Shown one piece after another: positions 25,063-36,818 of a stretch of DNA of 43,497 nt. The notes under the pieces were generated by a model, which had not been told where the DNA came from, did no database searches, and saw nothing but the letters and a program-made list of their open reading frames with translations. A program made the position numbers and the translations under genes. The DNA is from Kofleriaceae bacterium (lineage in GTDB: Bacteria; Myxococcota_A; Polyangia; Haliangiales; Haliangiaceae): contig JAGPCO010000061.1 in assembly GCA_018058095.1 (NCBI GenBank), forward strand, positions 1 to 43,497, given 5' to 3'. Position 1 is the first letter of the stretch; each line of letters begins with the position of its first letter.

Positions 25063-25452
25063 TCAGAAGCCGCACACCTCGGTGCCCGACGGCGTGCCTT
25101 CGCGCACGACGACGCAGGTCGAGACCGCCTGATCGCCAGTGTCGAAGGTGATGAGCACGTCGTCGCCGGCCACCGCCGGGAACGACTCGGTCGGCCCGAC
25201 GCCGCCATCGGGCCGGGCGGTGGCGATGATGCCGACGCCCTGGTCCTGGTTGAACACGTAGACGATGGCGTCGGCGAAGCGAGAGGTCGGCTGGTAGCTG
25301 AAGCGGGCCAGCCCGTCGGCCGGGGCGACCGAGAAGCTCATCTGGGTCGGGTCGGGTGGAGGGATCGGGATCGACGGGGTGATGCAGCCCGCGCCGAGGA
25401 CGAGGCCCAGCAACAGGACGAGGGCGAGGGCGAGGGCAGGGCGACGGCGCAT
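25063..25452 (-). CDS. small lipoprotein of unknown function
   Basis: A 129-residue protein. MRRRPALALALVLLLGLVLGAGC is, in effect, a textbook lipoprotein signal with lipobox LGAGC. A Pro-rich spacer (PSIPIPPPDP) and a compact beta-like domain with two further Cys near the C-terminus follow. I do not recognise the family. ATG 25452 has AGGTGGG upstream. It lies just downstream of the beta-barrel operon but beyond a terminator, so it is probably transcribed separately. Confidence 0.7.
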   Translation of the reverse strand: MRRRPALALALVLLLGLVLGAGCITPSIPIPPPDPTQMSFSVAPADGLARFSYQPTSRFADAIVYVFNQDQGVGIIATARPDGGVGPTESFPAVAGDDVLITFDTGDQAVSTCVVVREGTPSGTEVCGF

Positions 25453-25557
25453 GGGGGACCCACCTGTCAGGATAGCAAGCGGCATACCTTCCGACCGTCA
25501 GGCTGTCGCCCTGGAATCTCGGGCGGTTGGGAGGGCCAGACGAGGGCTGAAACGAAA

Positions 25558-25584
25558 CAGGGCGCCAACTCGGTTGGCGCCCTG
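25558..25584 (-). terminator. rho-independent terminator of the beta-barrel operon
   Basis: A perfect 12-bp stem, CAGGGCGCCAAC and GTTGGCGCCCTG, with a 3-nt loop. On the minus strand it is followed by TTTCGTTTC. It lies 33 bp after the stop of the beta-barrel gene. Confidence 0.85.
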
Positions 25585-25616
25585 ACGACACGGTTGGCAG
25601 CTCGGGCTGCCTCGGG

Positions 25617-26522
25617 TCAGTTGGTCCGCTTGACCTTGGGCGGCAGCATGATCGAGATGCCGGCCCCCATGAACAGGTGGTGCAGGAAGCGGCTGTCGTC
25701 GTCCTGCACGGCCAGGTTGGCGTTGAAGTCGGCGCCCGACGGGTTGTCGGAGAACGCGTAGTCACGCACCGTCAGGTCGAGGGCGATGAAGTCGTTGAGG
25801 AAGACGTGGATGCCAGCGCCCAGGTACAGGCCGAGCTTGGTGCCGCTGTTGAGGGGCGGGTCGTTGTTGGGGTTGTCGTCGGGCGGGTCGCCCTCGAGCG
25901 GGCCGTTGCCGTCGGGATCGGGGCCGGTCACGCCGGGCGCCGGGTCGTCACAGATGTTGTCGTCGCAGTCGCTCTTGAGCTGGGCGAACGACAGCCCGGC
26001 CTGGAAGTAGAAGTCGAAGTTGACGAAGGCCGACGAGAACGCGGCCAGCTTGCCGTACCACGGGGTCAGGCTGACGAAGGCGGCGCCGTGCAGCGGCATC
26101 GTGTTGAGGCGCTGCGTGAACTCGTCCTTCGATGGCTCGCGGGTCGCGTCGTCGACGTTGTCCTCGAGGTTGGGGACGATCTTGTCGACCAGGGCGGTGT
26201 CGATGTGCAAGCCGTAGGCGCCGATGGCGCCGAACGACAGCATGTCCGACAGGTGGTACTCGAGCTTGGCGCCGAGGCCGACGATGTGGCGGAAGTCGGC
26301 GTTGATGGTCGACTCGAACATCGGCGTCAGCTCGAACCGCTGCCGCACCAGCAGCATGCGGTGGCGCACGGCCGGCTGGCCGTCGAGCTTGTTGACGCGA
26401 GCAGGGGCCGCGGCGGCGGCGCCGCTGGGCGTGGCCTCCTCGGCGTGGCTGGTAGCGGGCAGCGAGGCCAGAGCGGTGGTCCCGGCCAGGAGCGCGGTCG
26501 AAAGGAGCAGCGTGCGCTTCAT
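25617..26522 (-). CDS. outer-membrane beta-barrel protein, myxobacterial type (second gene of pair)
   Basis: A 301-residue protein. A signal peptide ends near [28 protein letters not shown] and later [26 protein letters not shown] match the myxobacterial outer-membrane beta-barrel family (TIGR04565 by recalled pattern). An Asp/Pro/Asn-rich loop (residues about 195-235, [22 protein letters not shown]) looks like a calcium-binding or surface loop. ATG 26522 has GGAG upstream. It starts 31 bp after its paralogue and ends before a strong terminator. Confidence 0.8.
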   Translation of the reverse strand: MKRTLLLSTALLAGTTALASLPATSHAEEATPSGAAAAAPARVNKLDGQPAVRHRMLLVRQRFELTPMFESTINADFRHIVGLGAKLEYHLSDMLSFGAIGAYGLHIDTALVDKIVPNLEDNVDDATREPSKDEFTQRLNTMPLHGAAFVSLTPWYGKLAAFSSAFVNFDFYFQAGLSFAQLKSDCDDNICDDPAPGVTGPDPDGNGPLEGDPPDDNPNNDPPLNSGTKLGLYLGAGIHVFLNDFIALDLTVRDYAFSDNPSGADFNANLAVQDDDSRFLHHLFMGAGISIMLPPKVKRTN

Positions 26523-26553
26523 GATGATCTCCGTGGAGTCGAGGCGGCCAGGA

Positions 26554-27501
26554 TCAGCGGAAGGTCGTGTACTCGAAGGTCGGCGGCACCCAGAAGGAGA
26601 TACCGAGCTGGAGCATCACGTTGTTGATGAGCGAGCTGTCGGCGTTCTCCTTGGCCTGCTCCGCGGTCGCGTTGCTCATCGACGACCGATCGACGGGCTC
26701 GAACTTGTCGACGAAGATGTAGTCACGGATACCGATGTCGACCGTGGCCCACTTGGTCACGAAGAACCGCATCGACGCGCCGATGTTCGGCGAGATGAGG
26801 ATGTTGGTGAAGCCGGGGAAGCGGGTGTCGCGCGGGATGACCTCGGACTGCGCCACGCCGATGCCGGCGGTGAAGAAGGTCTCCCAGGCCACCAGGTGCT
26901 TGTCGAGGATGGCGAACTTCCCGTACACCGGCACGTAGTGGAAGTTGAGCGCGGTCGAGAAGTTGTACTTGTTGACCGTCGGCAGGCGGCGGGCCTGGCG
27001 GGCGACGAGGTCGAACGGCTCGCGGAACTGCTTGACCAGGTACTGACCCTCGATGCCGACGGCGAGGACGTCGGTCACGTAGTAGTTGACCTGGGCGCCG
27101 AAGCCGTAGTGACGGACCATGTTGTCGTTGAGGGTGGTCGTCAGCATCGGCATCAGCTCGGCGCGCTTCAGCTTGAGGAAGGGCTTGCGGATGACGGTGA
27201 CGATGTCCGACCACGACACCGGCTTGGACGTCCCGTCCTGGAGGGCGCTGGCCTTGACCGCGGCGCTGTCCGACTCGGCGGCAGCGGTGTCGGCGGCGAG
27301 ATCGCCGTCCTTGGTGTTGTCCGGGTCCATCTCGATCTCGCCGGCCTCGGGCTCGCCACCGGCGGGGGGCGTTTCTTCTTCGCCGCCCATCTCGATCTCA
27401 CCCTCCTCGGGTTGAGCCAGCGCGGTGGCCGGCGCCAGCGCGGACGCGGCGAGGAGCAGCGCCAGGGTGGCGCGACGGGCAGCGGGGGCGAGTGGGCGCA
27501 T
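26554..27501 (-). CDS. outer-membrane beta-barrel protein, myxobacterial type (first gene of pair)
   Basis: A 315-residue protein with a signal peptide ending near TALAQ. An acidic N-terminal region contains GEIEM twice. The barrel has [59 protein letters not shown] and a final strand [15 protein letters not shown]. It is a diverged paralogue of the next gene, with the same order of motifs, so the pair arose by duplication or forms a complex. GGGAG precedes the ATG. A clear sigma70-type promoter lies about 120 bp upstream. Confidence 0.82.
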   Translation of the reverse strand: MRPLAPAARRATLALLLAASALAPATALAQPEEGEIEMGGEEETPPAGGEPEAGEIEMDPDNTKDGDLAADTAAAESDSAAVKASALQDGTSKPVSWSDIVTVIRKPFLKLKRAELMPMLTTTLNDNMVRHYGFGAQVNYYVTDVLAVGIEGQYLVKQFREPFDLVARQARRLPTVNKYNFSTALNFHYVPVYGKFAILDKHLVAWETFFTAGIGVAQSEVIPRDTRFPGFTNILISPNIGASMRFFVTKWATVDIGIRDYIFVDKFEPVDRSSMSNATAEQAKENADSSLINNVMLQLGISFWVPPTFEYTTFR

Positions 27502-27575
27502 GGGGGACTCCCAGGGGTTCGGCGAGCAGGTGGCGGGCAGGTGAGGGGCGGCAGGTCCCGGCGTTGCGTAAATTC

Positions 27576-27593
27576 CCCTTGGGTTTCCAAGGG
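27576..27593 (-). other. hairpin in the leader of the beta-barrel operon
   Basis: CCCTTGG, loop GTTT, CCAAGGG forms a 7-bp stem about 28 nt downstream of the predicted -10 in the transcript leader. It may stabilise the mRNA or bind a regulator. Confidence 0.4.
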
Positions 27594-27620
27594 TTACACG
27601 CCTTGTCGCTGGGTCGGCGC

Positions 27621-27650
27621 ACTATAACACGCGATTTTTTTTAACTTCAA
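27621..27650 (-). promoter_or_regulatory. sigma70-type promoter of the beta-barrel operon
   Basis: TTGAAG (27650-27645), an 18-bp spacer with an eight-A run, and TATAGT (27626-27621) on the minus strand. The A run stands out in this GC-rich sequence. The leader is about 115 nt. Confidence 0.7.
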
Positions 27651-27940
27651 GGTGGCCAGGGGACGAAAGGCGTGACAGCGGATCGGCCCCCCGGGTAGCA
27701 CCCGTTCACGCCAGCGCGGGGTTGGTCACCGATGGCCGTTCATCGGCCCTGGTAGGTATCCGCCGGCCGGTTTGTCTTCGCGGCCCAATCGGCGATTGGC
27801 GAGGTGGGACGGGCTCGAATCGGGTTCACGCGCCGTGCGATCCGTCGCGGGGGCCCCGTTGTCGGGCTGCGGTCCTTCGCCTCGCCCGCGGCGCGCCTCT
27901 TGCGCGGCGGACGAGATCAACAAGCCCCGGTCGCCGGACG
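27651..27940. other. intergenic stretch with no gene seen
   Basis: About 290 bp between the beta-barrel promoter and repeat copy C. Short open frames here lack start signals and homologous-looking sequence. I see no tRNA or other RNA fold. Confidence 0.4.
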
Positions 27941-28058
27941 AGCAGGATGCTGAAGAAGCATCCTGCCAGGCATTTCGATCTCGCAGCCTGCTGAAAACAC
28001 CGAGCCCGTCCCGTCGGCAGGAGCCGCCGGCACGGGTCTTTCAGCAGCCTGCAAGCTA
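27941..28058 (-). repeat. dispersed ~118-bp repeat, copy C (reverse)
   Basis: Same element as copies A and B, in opposite orientation. The hairpin arms match copy B (AGCAGGATGCT and its complement). Its outer end next to ftsY reads CTAGCTTGCAGG instead of CTAGCAGG, and its CTAG contains the ftsY stop codon. The other end lacks the final CTAG. Confidence 0.85.
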
Positions 28059-29234
28059 GGCGGCGTCGGCGCCGGCCGGGCGGGCGTCCTCGAACAGGGC
28101 GGCCACGAACGCGGCCGGATCGAACGGGCGGAGGTCGTCGATCTGCTCGCCCACGCCGATGTACCGGACCGGCACCGCCAGCTCGTCGCAGATGCCGAGC
28201 ACGACGCCGCCCTTGGCCGAGCCGTCGAGCTTGGTCAGGACGATGCCGGTGATCTCCATCTCGGCCTTGAAGGTCTTGGCCTGGGCGATGGCGTTCTGGC
28301 CGGTGGTCGAGTCGAGCACCATCCAGGTCTCGTGCGGCGCGCCCGGCATGGCCTTGTCGCACACCCGGCGGATCTTCTTGAGCTCGTCCATCAGGCCGGC
28401 GTTGGAGTGCAGGCGGCCGGCGGTGTCGCAGATGACCACGTCGGCGCCGTCGTCGACGCCGCGCTTGACCGCGTCGAAGATGACCGCCGACGGGTCGCTG
28501 CCGGCCTTGCCCTTGATGACCGGCACGCCGGCCCGCTTGCCCCACTCCTCGAGCTGCTCGGTGGCGGCGGCGCGGAAGGTGTCACCGGCGCCGAGCACGA
28601 CCTTCTTGCCGTCGCGGGCCAGCCGGGCCGCCAGCTTGCCGATGGTGGTGGTCTTGCCGACGCCATTGACGCCGAGCACCAGCAGCACCGCTGGCTGGTG
28701 GCGGCCGAGGTCGAGCGCCGGGGCGTCGACGGCGAGGATCTCGCGCGCGGTCGCCCGCATCTTGGCCCAGACCTTGTCGGCGTCGGTCAGCTCGTCCTTG
28801 GACAGGCCGCTCTTGACCGCCTGGAACAGGCGATCGGCGGCGCGGGGGCCGATGTCGGCGGTGAACAGCACCTCCTCGAGCTCGCCCAGCAGGTCGCCGT
28901 CGATCTTCTTCTTGCCGAAGATCTTGCCGAGGCGGGCGACGAAGCCGCCGCGGGTCTTGGCCAGCCCGGCCCGGTAGGCGTCGCGCGCGCCCTCGTCGAC
29001 CGGGCCGTCGCTGGCGGCGGCGGCGGCGCGCCCGGCCGCGCCGGTGCGGGCCGGGGCGGCCTCGGCGCTGGCCTCGCCCGCGCGCGGGCGGCGGGTGCGC
29101 ACGGGGGCGGCCAGCCGGTCCTGGATGGAGCCGCCGGTGGCGTCGCGGCTGCTGGCCGCGGCCCGGCGCAGCCCGAGCAGGATGAGCGCGAGCGCGACGA
29201 AGATGCCGCCGAGGATGGCGAGCTGGGTGACCAT
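28056..29234 (-). CDS. ftsY: signal recognition particle receptor FtsY
   Basis: A 392-residue SRP GTPase that receives ribosome-nascent chain complexes at the membrane. An N-terminal membrane segment (residues 3-23) and an Ala-rich acidic linker precede the NG domain. GTPase motifs are [10 protein letters not shown] (G1), DTAGRLHSN (G3) and [10 protein letters not shown] (G4). [14 protein letters not shown] and [15 protein letters not shown] are typical of FtsY. True membrane anchoring is a feature of some lineages; E. coli FtsY has none. TATAAC lies 11 nt before the ATG. The stop codon is the TAG in the CTAG of repeat copy C. Confidence 0.96.
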   Translation of the reverse strand: MVTQLAILGGIFVALALILLGLRRAAASSRDATGGSIQDRLAAPVRTRRPRAGEASAEAAPARTGAAGRAAAAASDGPVDEGARDAYRAGLAKTRGGFVARLGKIFGKKKIDGDLLGELEEVLFTADIGPRAADRLFQAVKSGLSKDELTDADKVWAKMRATAREILAVDAPALDLGRHQPAVLLVLGVNGVGKTTTIGKLAARLARDGKKVVLGAGDTFRAAATEQLEEWGKRAGVPVIKGKAGSDPSAVIFDAVKRGVDDGADVVICDTAGRLHSNAGLMDELKKIRRVCDKAMPGAPHETWMVLDSTTGQNAIAQAKTFKAEMEITGIVLTKLDGSAKGGVVLGICDELAVPVRYIGVGEQIDDLRPFDPAAFVAALFEDARPAGADAA

Positions 29235-29246
29235 GAGCGGGGCGGG

Positions 29247-31022
29247 TTATACCGCAGCCGGCGGCGATTGCGAGCCGCGCGGCCCGCCCGCCTCGCGCAC
29301 CGCGCGCTCGACCTGCGCGGTCGCGGTCGGGAGCAGATCCTCGTTGGGGTGGCGGGCCGAGAAGTAGGCCTCCTCGACCAGATCGGTCAGCGCGCCCAGC
29401 GCCGGCGACGGCCGATGCCGGCGCACGTGATCGACGATCTGCCGGGGCGACCAGACGCCCCACAGGCGGGCCTCGGGCAGGACCGGTTCGGCCGCGGCCC
29501 GGTACAGCGCGAACACCCGCTCGCGCACCGGCACCAGGTCGATGCGGACGTCGCGCAGCTCGCCGCGGTGCGGGACGGTGACCGTGAAGCGCTCGGACAC
29601 GTGGCCGTCGAGGCCGACCTTGGCCTGCCACTCGCCGACGGCCAGGCCGTCGAGCTCGAAGCGGCCGTCGGCGTCGGACAACGTGGCCTGCTCGGTGGTG
29701 AAGCCGCCGGCGCCGTCGGGCAGGCGCAGGCGCACCAGCGCGCCGGCGAGCGGGCGGTGCCGCACGGCGTCGCGCACGACGCCGGCGAAGCCGTGGTCGG
29801 CGACCCGGCGCAGGGTCGACATGATGCTGGGGCGGCCCGACGACATGCCGCCGGCGAGCGGGGCCACCTCGGGCGCGGCCTCGACTCGCTCGGTCCGGCT
29901 GGCCAGCGCGCGCCGCCACGACCGGCTGCGCGCCAGCACGAAGCCACCGGCCAGCACCGCGGTCAGGACGAAGGCCATGACGGTGATGGTGTTGGGCGCA
30001 GGCTGCGGCCCGGCCACGGTGATGACCACCGGTGGGGAGCGACTGCCGACGACGAACGACGAGGTCGGCTCGGCCACCGCCTGCAGGCCGTGCTGGCCGG
30101 CGCCGAGCAGCTTGGCCTCGATCGCCACCTTGTAGTTGCCGTCGGCGTCGGTCACCGCCTGGGCCAGGCGGCGGTCGCCGGCGACGATGGCGACCGGGGC
30201 CCGGGCCACGCCGGCGTCGTCGTCGGCGCGGACCCGGCCGGATGCGCGCATGGTGGCCTCGAAGGCGACCGCGCGCCGGCTCAGCTCGAGGGTGGTGGTG
30301 GTCGGGCTGGTCAGCTCGAACGTGGTCTCGGCCTCGGCCCGGGCCCGGGTGTCGTCGCCGGCGAAGCTGACCCGGGCGCGGCGCCGGCCCGGCCCGCCGA
30401 GCTCGGCCCTGGTCAGCGTGCGGCCCCCCGGCGGCAGCAGGCCGAGCGGGCGCAGGTCGTCACCCTCGGCCGGGCCGGCCAGGACCATCAGCGGCACGGT
30501 CACGGCGGTGGCGCCGACGGCGGCGCTGGCCGACAGGCGAACACCACCCGGGGTGGGTGTGGCGGTGACGGTGAGCGCGACGGCGTCCTTGTCGATCTCG
30601 ACCTGCGGCAGATCGAGCGTGGCCGGGTCGAGCAGGTCCTCGCCGGCGAACTGCAGGCGGATGTCGAGCGGGCTCGGCGCGGGCGGGAAGCTGGCGCCGA
30701 ACCGTCCGTCGCTGCCGGTGGTGGCGACCCTCTCGCCGCCGGCGAGGACGATGACGACCCGCTGCCCGGCCAGCCCCTCGCCGGTCAGGCGGTCGCGCAG
30801 CACGCCGGTGGTGATGACCGAGCCGTCGCCGCCGCGACGGGCGTTGTCGAGGTGGAGCTGGGTCCGGGCCTTGATGGCGATCGTCGGCGCCGCCGCGGCG
30901 TCACCGGCGTGGCTGGTGATCGCGGCGACGGCGGCGAGGGCGGTGAGGACGGCGACGGTGACCGCGCCGGGGGCGCGTGCGCGGGTGGGCCCACCGTGCC
31001 GGGGTGCGGGTGGGCCTGCCAC
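29247..31022 (-). CDS. large membrane protein with carboxypeptidase-regulatory-like and DUF4129-like domains
   Basis: A 591-residue protein. An N-terminal signal-like segment ([19 protein letters not shown]) leads to an extracytoplasmic part with repeated beta-sandwich units, each with the pattern GxxVxIxLxGxxxxTxxDGxF. A membrane segment ([20 protein letters not shown]) follows, and the cytoplasmic C-terminus has a further regulatory-like domain and a DUF4129-like end ([10 protein letters not shown] ... [15 protein letters not shown]). The substrate is unknown. The GTG at 31022 is preferred because TATACC lies 7 nt upstream. The frame stays open upstream through the GGGCAC hexamer tract, which would encode Arg-Ala repeats, so a longer form cannot be excluded. 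Its stop overlaps the -10 of ftsY. Confidence 0.72.
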   Translation of the reverse strand: MAGPPAPRHGGPTRARAPGAVTVAVLTALAAVAAITSHAGDAAAAPTIAIKARTQLHLDNARRGGDGSVITTGVLRDRLTGEGLAGQRVVIVLAGGERVATTGSDGRFGASFPPAPSPLDIRLQFAGEDLLDPATLDLPQVEIDKDAVALTVTATPTPGGVRLSASAAVGATAVTVPLMVLAGPAEGDDLRPLGLLPPGGRTLTRAELGGPGRRRARVSFAGDDTRARAEAETTFELTSPTTTTLELSRRAVAFEATMRASGRVRADDDAGVARAPVAIVAGDRRLAQAVTDADGNYKVAIEAKLLGAGQHGLQAVAEPTSSFVVGSRSPPVVITVAGPQPAPNTITVMAFVLTAVLAGGFVLARSRSWRRALASRTERVEAAPEVAPLAGGMSSGRPSIMSTLRRVADHGFAGVVRDAVRHRPLAGALVRLRLPDGAGGFTTEQATLSDADGRFELDGLAVGEWQAKVGLDGHVSERFTVTVPHRGELRDVRIDLVPVRERVFALYRAAAEPVLPEARLWGVWSPRQIVDHVRRHRPSPALGALTDLVEEAYFSARHPNEDLLPTATAQVERAVREAGGPRGSQSPPAAV

Positions 31023-31040
31023 ACGTCGAGGTATAGCACT

Positions 31041-31130
31041 CCGTGCCCGTGCCCGTGCCCGTGCCCGTGCCCGTGCCCGTGCCCGTGCCCGTGCCCGTGC
31101 CCGTGCCCGTACCCGTGCCCATACTCGTGC
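31041..31130. repeat. hexanucleotide microsatellite CCGTGC
   Basis: Eleven perfect units (31041-31106) followed by four degenerate ones (CCGTAC, CCGTGC, CCATAC, TCGTGC). It lies immediately upstream of the -10 box of the membrane-protein gene, at the -35 position, so copy number could change promoter spacing. Confidence 0.9.
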
Positions 31131-31214
31131 AGGTACGTGTCGCGCTCGGCCGTACGCCGTGCAGGGGCTCGCGCTCTCGCGCACGTGACCGGTCTGGCGC
31201 GCGGGCGGGACCGG

Positions 31215-31913
31215 TCAGCGTCGCGAGGTCTTGCTGACCGGCTTGCGCGCGGGCCGAGCGGCCACCTTCGCGTTCGTCTTCGGCGCCACCTTCGTCTTCG
31301 GCTTGGCCTTCGCCTTCGCCTTCGCCTTCGGCCTGGCCTTCGCCTTCGCCTTCGCCTTCGGCTTGGCCTTCGCCGCCTTCGCCGCCGCCGTCAGCTTCGC
31401 CGTCGCTCCGGCGGCCGCGGCGCGGGCGCCGCGCAGGCCGCCGGCCTGGGCCCGCGCCGCCTGGTAGCGTCGGATGTACTCGGCCGCGGGCAGGCGGGCG
31501 ATGGCCTGGCCGATCACCTCGAGCGGCACGTCGGCGACGCGGCGGAACCGCACGCACGACTTGCCCATGTCGAGCCGCTTGCCGGTGGCCGCCCAGGCCG
31601 CGCGGAACCACCGGCTGTCGTCGGTGTCGCCGTCGGGGCTGCCGGCCACGTACAGGCCCATCAGGTACAGCGCCAGGTTGTTCTTCTGCGCCGCCAGCGC
31701 CGCGAAGGGCAGGGGCTGGCGCGGGTCGGTGTGGTAGCCGGCCGGGAACAGCGCGTGCGGCACGGAGTAGCCGATCATCCCGTACTGCATCGTCTCCTGG
31801 TACGCCGGGTCGAGGTTGGCGCGGATCACCGCGCGCACCGCCGCCACCTCGGCCCGCCGGTCGGCCGGCAGCTCCTCCAGGTACGCCTCCACCGTCGTCG
31901 CCTTCGATTGCAT
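31215..31913 (-). CDS. DUF1801 protein with histone-H1-like basic tail
   Basis: A 232-residue protein. Residues 1-145 form a DUF1801 (YdhG-like) domain: VEAYLEELPADRRAEV, YQETMQYGMIGYSVP, LPFAALAAQKNNLALYLMG and DMGKSCVRFRRVADVP. The domain's biochemical role is unknown to me. The remaining ~75 residues are Ala/Lys/Pro only in long stretches (AKAKPKAKAKAKARPKAKAK), like histone H1 and Hc1-type nucleoid proteins, so DNA binding is likely (inference). AAGGAGG precedes the ATG with 6-nt spacing. It lies 64 bp from smc, in the same orientation. Confidence 0.85.
   Translation of the reverse strand: MQSKATTVEAYLEELPADRRAEVAAVRAVIRANLDPAYQETMQYGMIGYSVPHALFPAGYHTDPRQPLPFAALAAQKNNLALYLMGLYVAGSPDGDTDDSRWFRAAWAATGKRLDMGKSCVRFRRVADVPLEVIGQAIARLPAAEYIRRYQAARAQAGGLRGARAAAAGATAKLTAAAKAAKAKPKAKAKAKARPKAKAKAKAKPKTKVAPKTNAKVAARPARKPVSKTSRR
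31301..31374. repeat. 30-bp coding repeat in the basic tail
   Basis: A 30-nt unit beginning GCTTGGCCTTCGCCTTCGCC occurs about 2.4 times with one T/C difference. It encodes a ten-residue Lys-Ala-Pro repeat and keeps frame, so tail length could vary between strains. Confidence 0.75.
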
Positions 31914-31977
31914 CGTCGCCTCCTTGCGCGCGGGGACGCGCCGCCGACGGCCGCGTCGTCGGCCTGGCCGGTCCTGC

Positions 31978-36366
<4,389 letters not shown>

Positions 36367-36752
36367 GGCTGGGGCTCCGACCGATGGACCGCGGGGCCAG
36401 GCCCGCGGAAGTTGACGCCGTCTCGCCCCCAGGGATCACCCCGAGGGTTCGCGCAGGGTTGATCGCCCCCCTGACATCGGCCCCCCGCGCCACGACCCAC
36501 CGCGGCAAGCCACCGAGATCATGACGACTCCGCCCCGTGAGATCCCGCGGAGATCCCGGCCGTCGAGCCCGGAGAGATCCCGGGTCGCGAGGCTCTGACC
36601 GCGGCGCCGCGTGGGCAGCCAGGTACAGCTTTCTGGAGCCTGACGGCCATGGCAGCTGGTGCTTTACAGCCGCGACGCCGATCGACTAGAGATCAGGCAG
36701 ACGGCCACATGGCGGCCGCTGTCGGGTGGTTCGTCGTTCAGGGAGGTTGCTC
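36367..36752. promoter_or_regulatory. divergent region between smc and the RHS gene
   Basis: 386 bp without a credible gene. GAGATCCCG occurs three times (36539-36547, 36550-36558 and 36574-36582), a possible operator. TTTACA (36663-36668), 18 bp, TAGAGA (36687-36692) is a weak promoter candidate for the RHS gene, giving a leader of about 54 nt to the ATG at 36753. Near smc, CCGCGGG and CCCGCGG form a short hairpin around 36388-36408. Confidence 0.4.
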
Positions 36753-36818
36753 ATGTCGCTCGGGCCCAAGGCCGTCGCCGCACCGGCGAATCGGACTTTC
36801 TTTTGTCCCCCCCCCTAG
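36753..36818 (+). other. SD/ATG leader frame ending at a nine-C tract
   Basis: The ATG at 36753 has a strong Shine-Dalgarno sequence (AGGGAGG at 36739-36745, 7 nt away) and encodes 21 codons, ending ...FFCPPP and then TAG directly after nine Cs (36807-36815). With ten Cs the same frame would read on into the RHS signal peptide. It may be the true start of the RHS gene in an alternative state, or a short leader peptide. Confidence 0.6.

Noticed and set aside
27800-27840. GCTCGAATC resembling a tRNA T-loop
   Set aside because: The flanking bases do not pair as a T stem, and no acceptor or anticodon arms are present.
15260-28058. The three dispersed repeats as a CRISPR array
   Set aside because: The copies are kilobases apart, in both orientations, and have no regularly spaced unique spacers or cas genes.
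31041-31184. N-terminal extension of the membrane protein made of Arg-Ala repeats encoded by the hexamer tract
   Set aside because: A -10 box and GTG start downstream of the tract give a normal signal-like N-terminus; a long Arg-Ala run before it is unlikely.
36521-36600. A 25-codon ATG frame through the GAGATCCCG repeats
   Set aside because: No Shine-Dalgarno sequence and a composition of Arg/Pro/Ser typical of non-coding GC-rich DNA.
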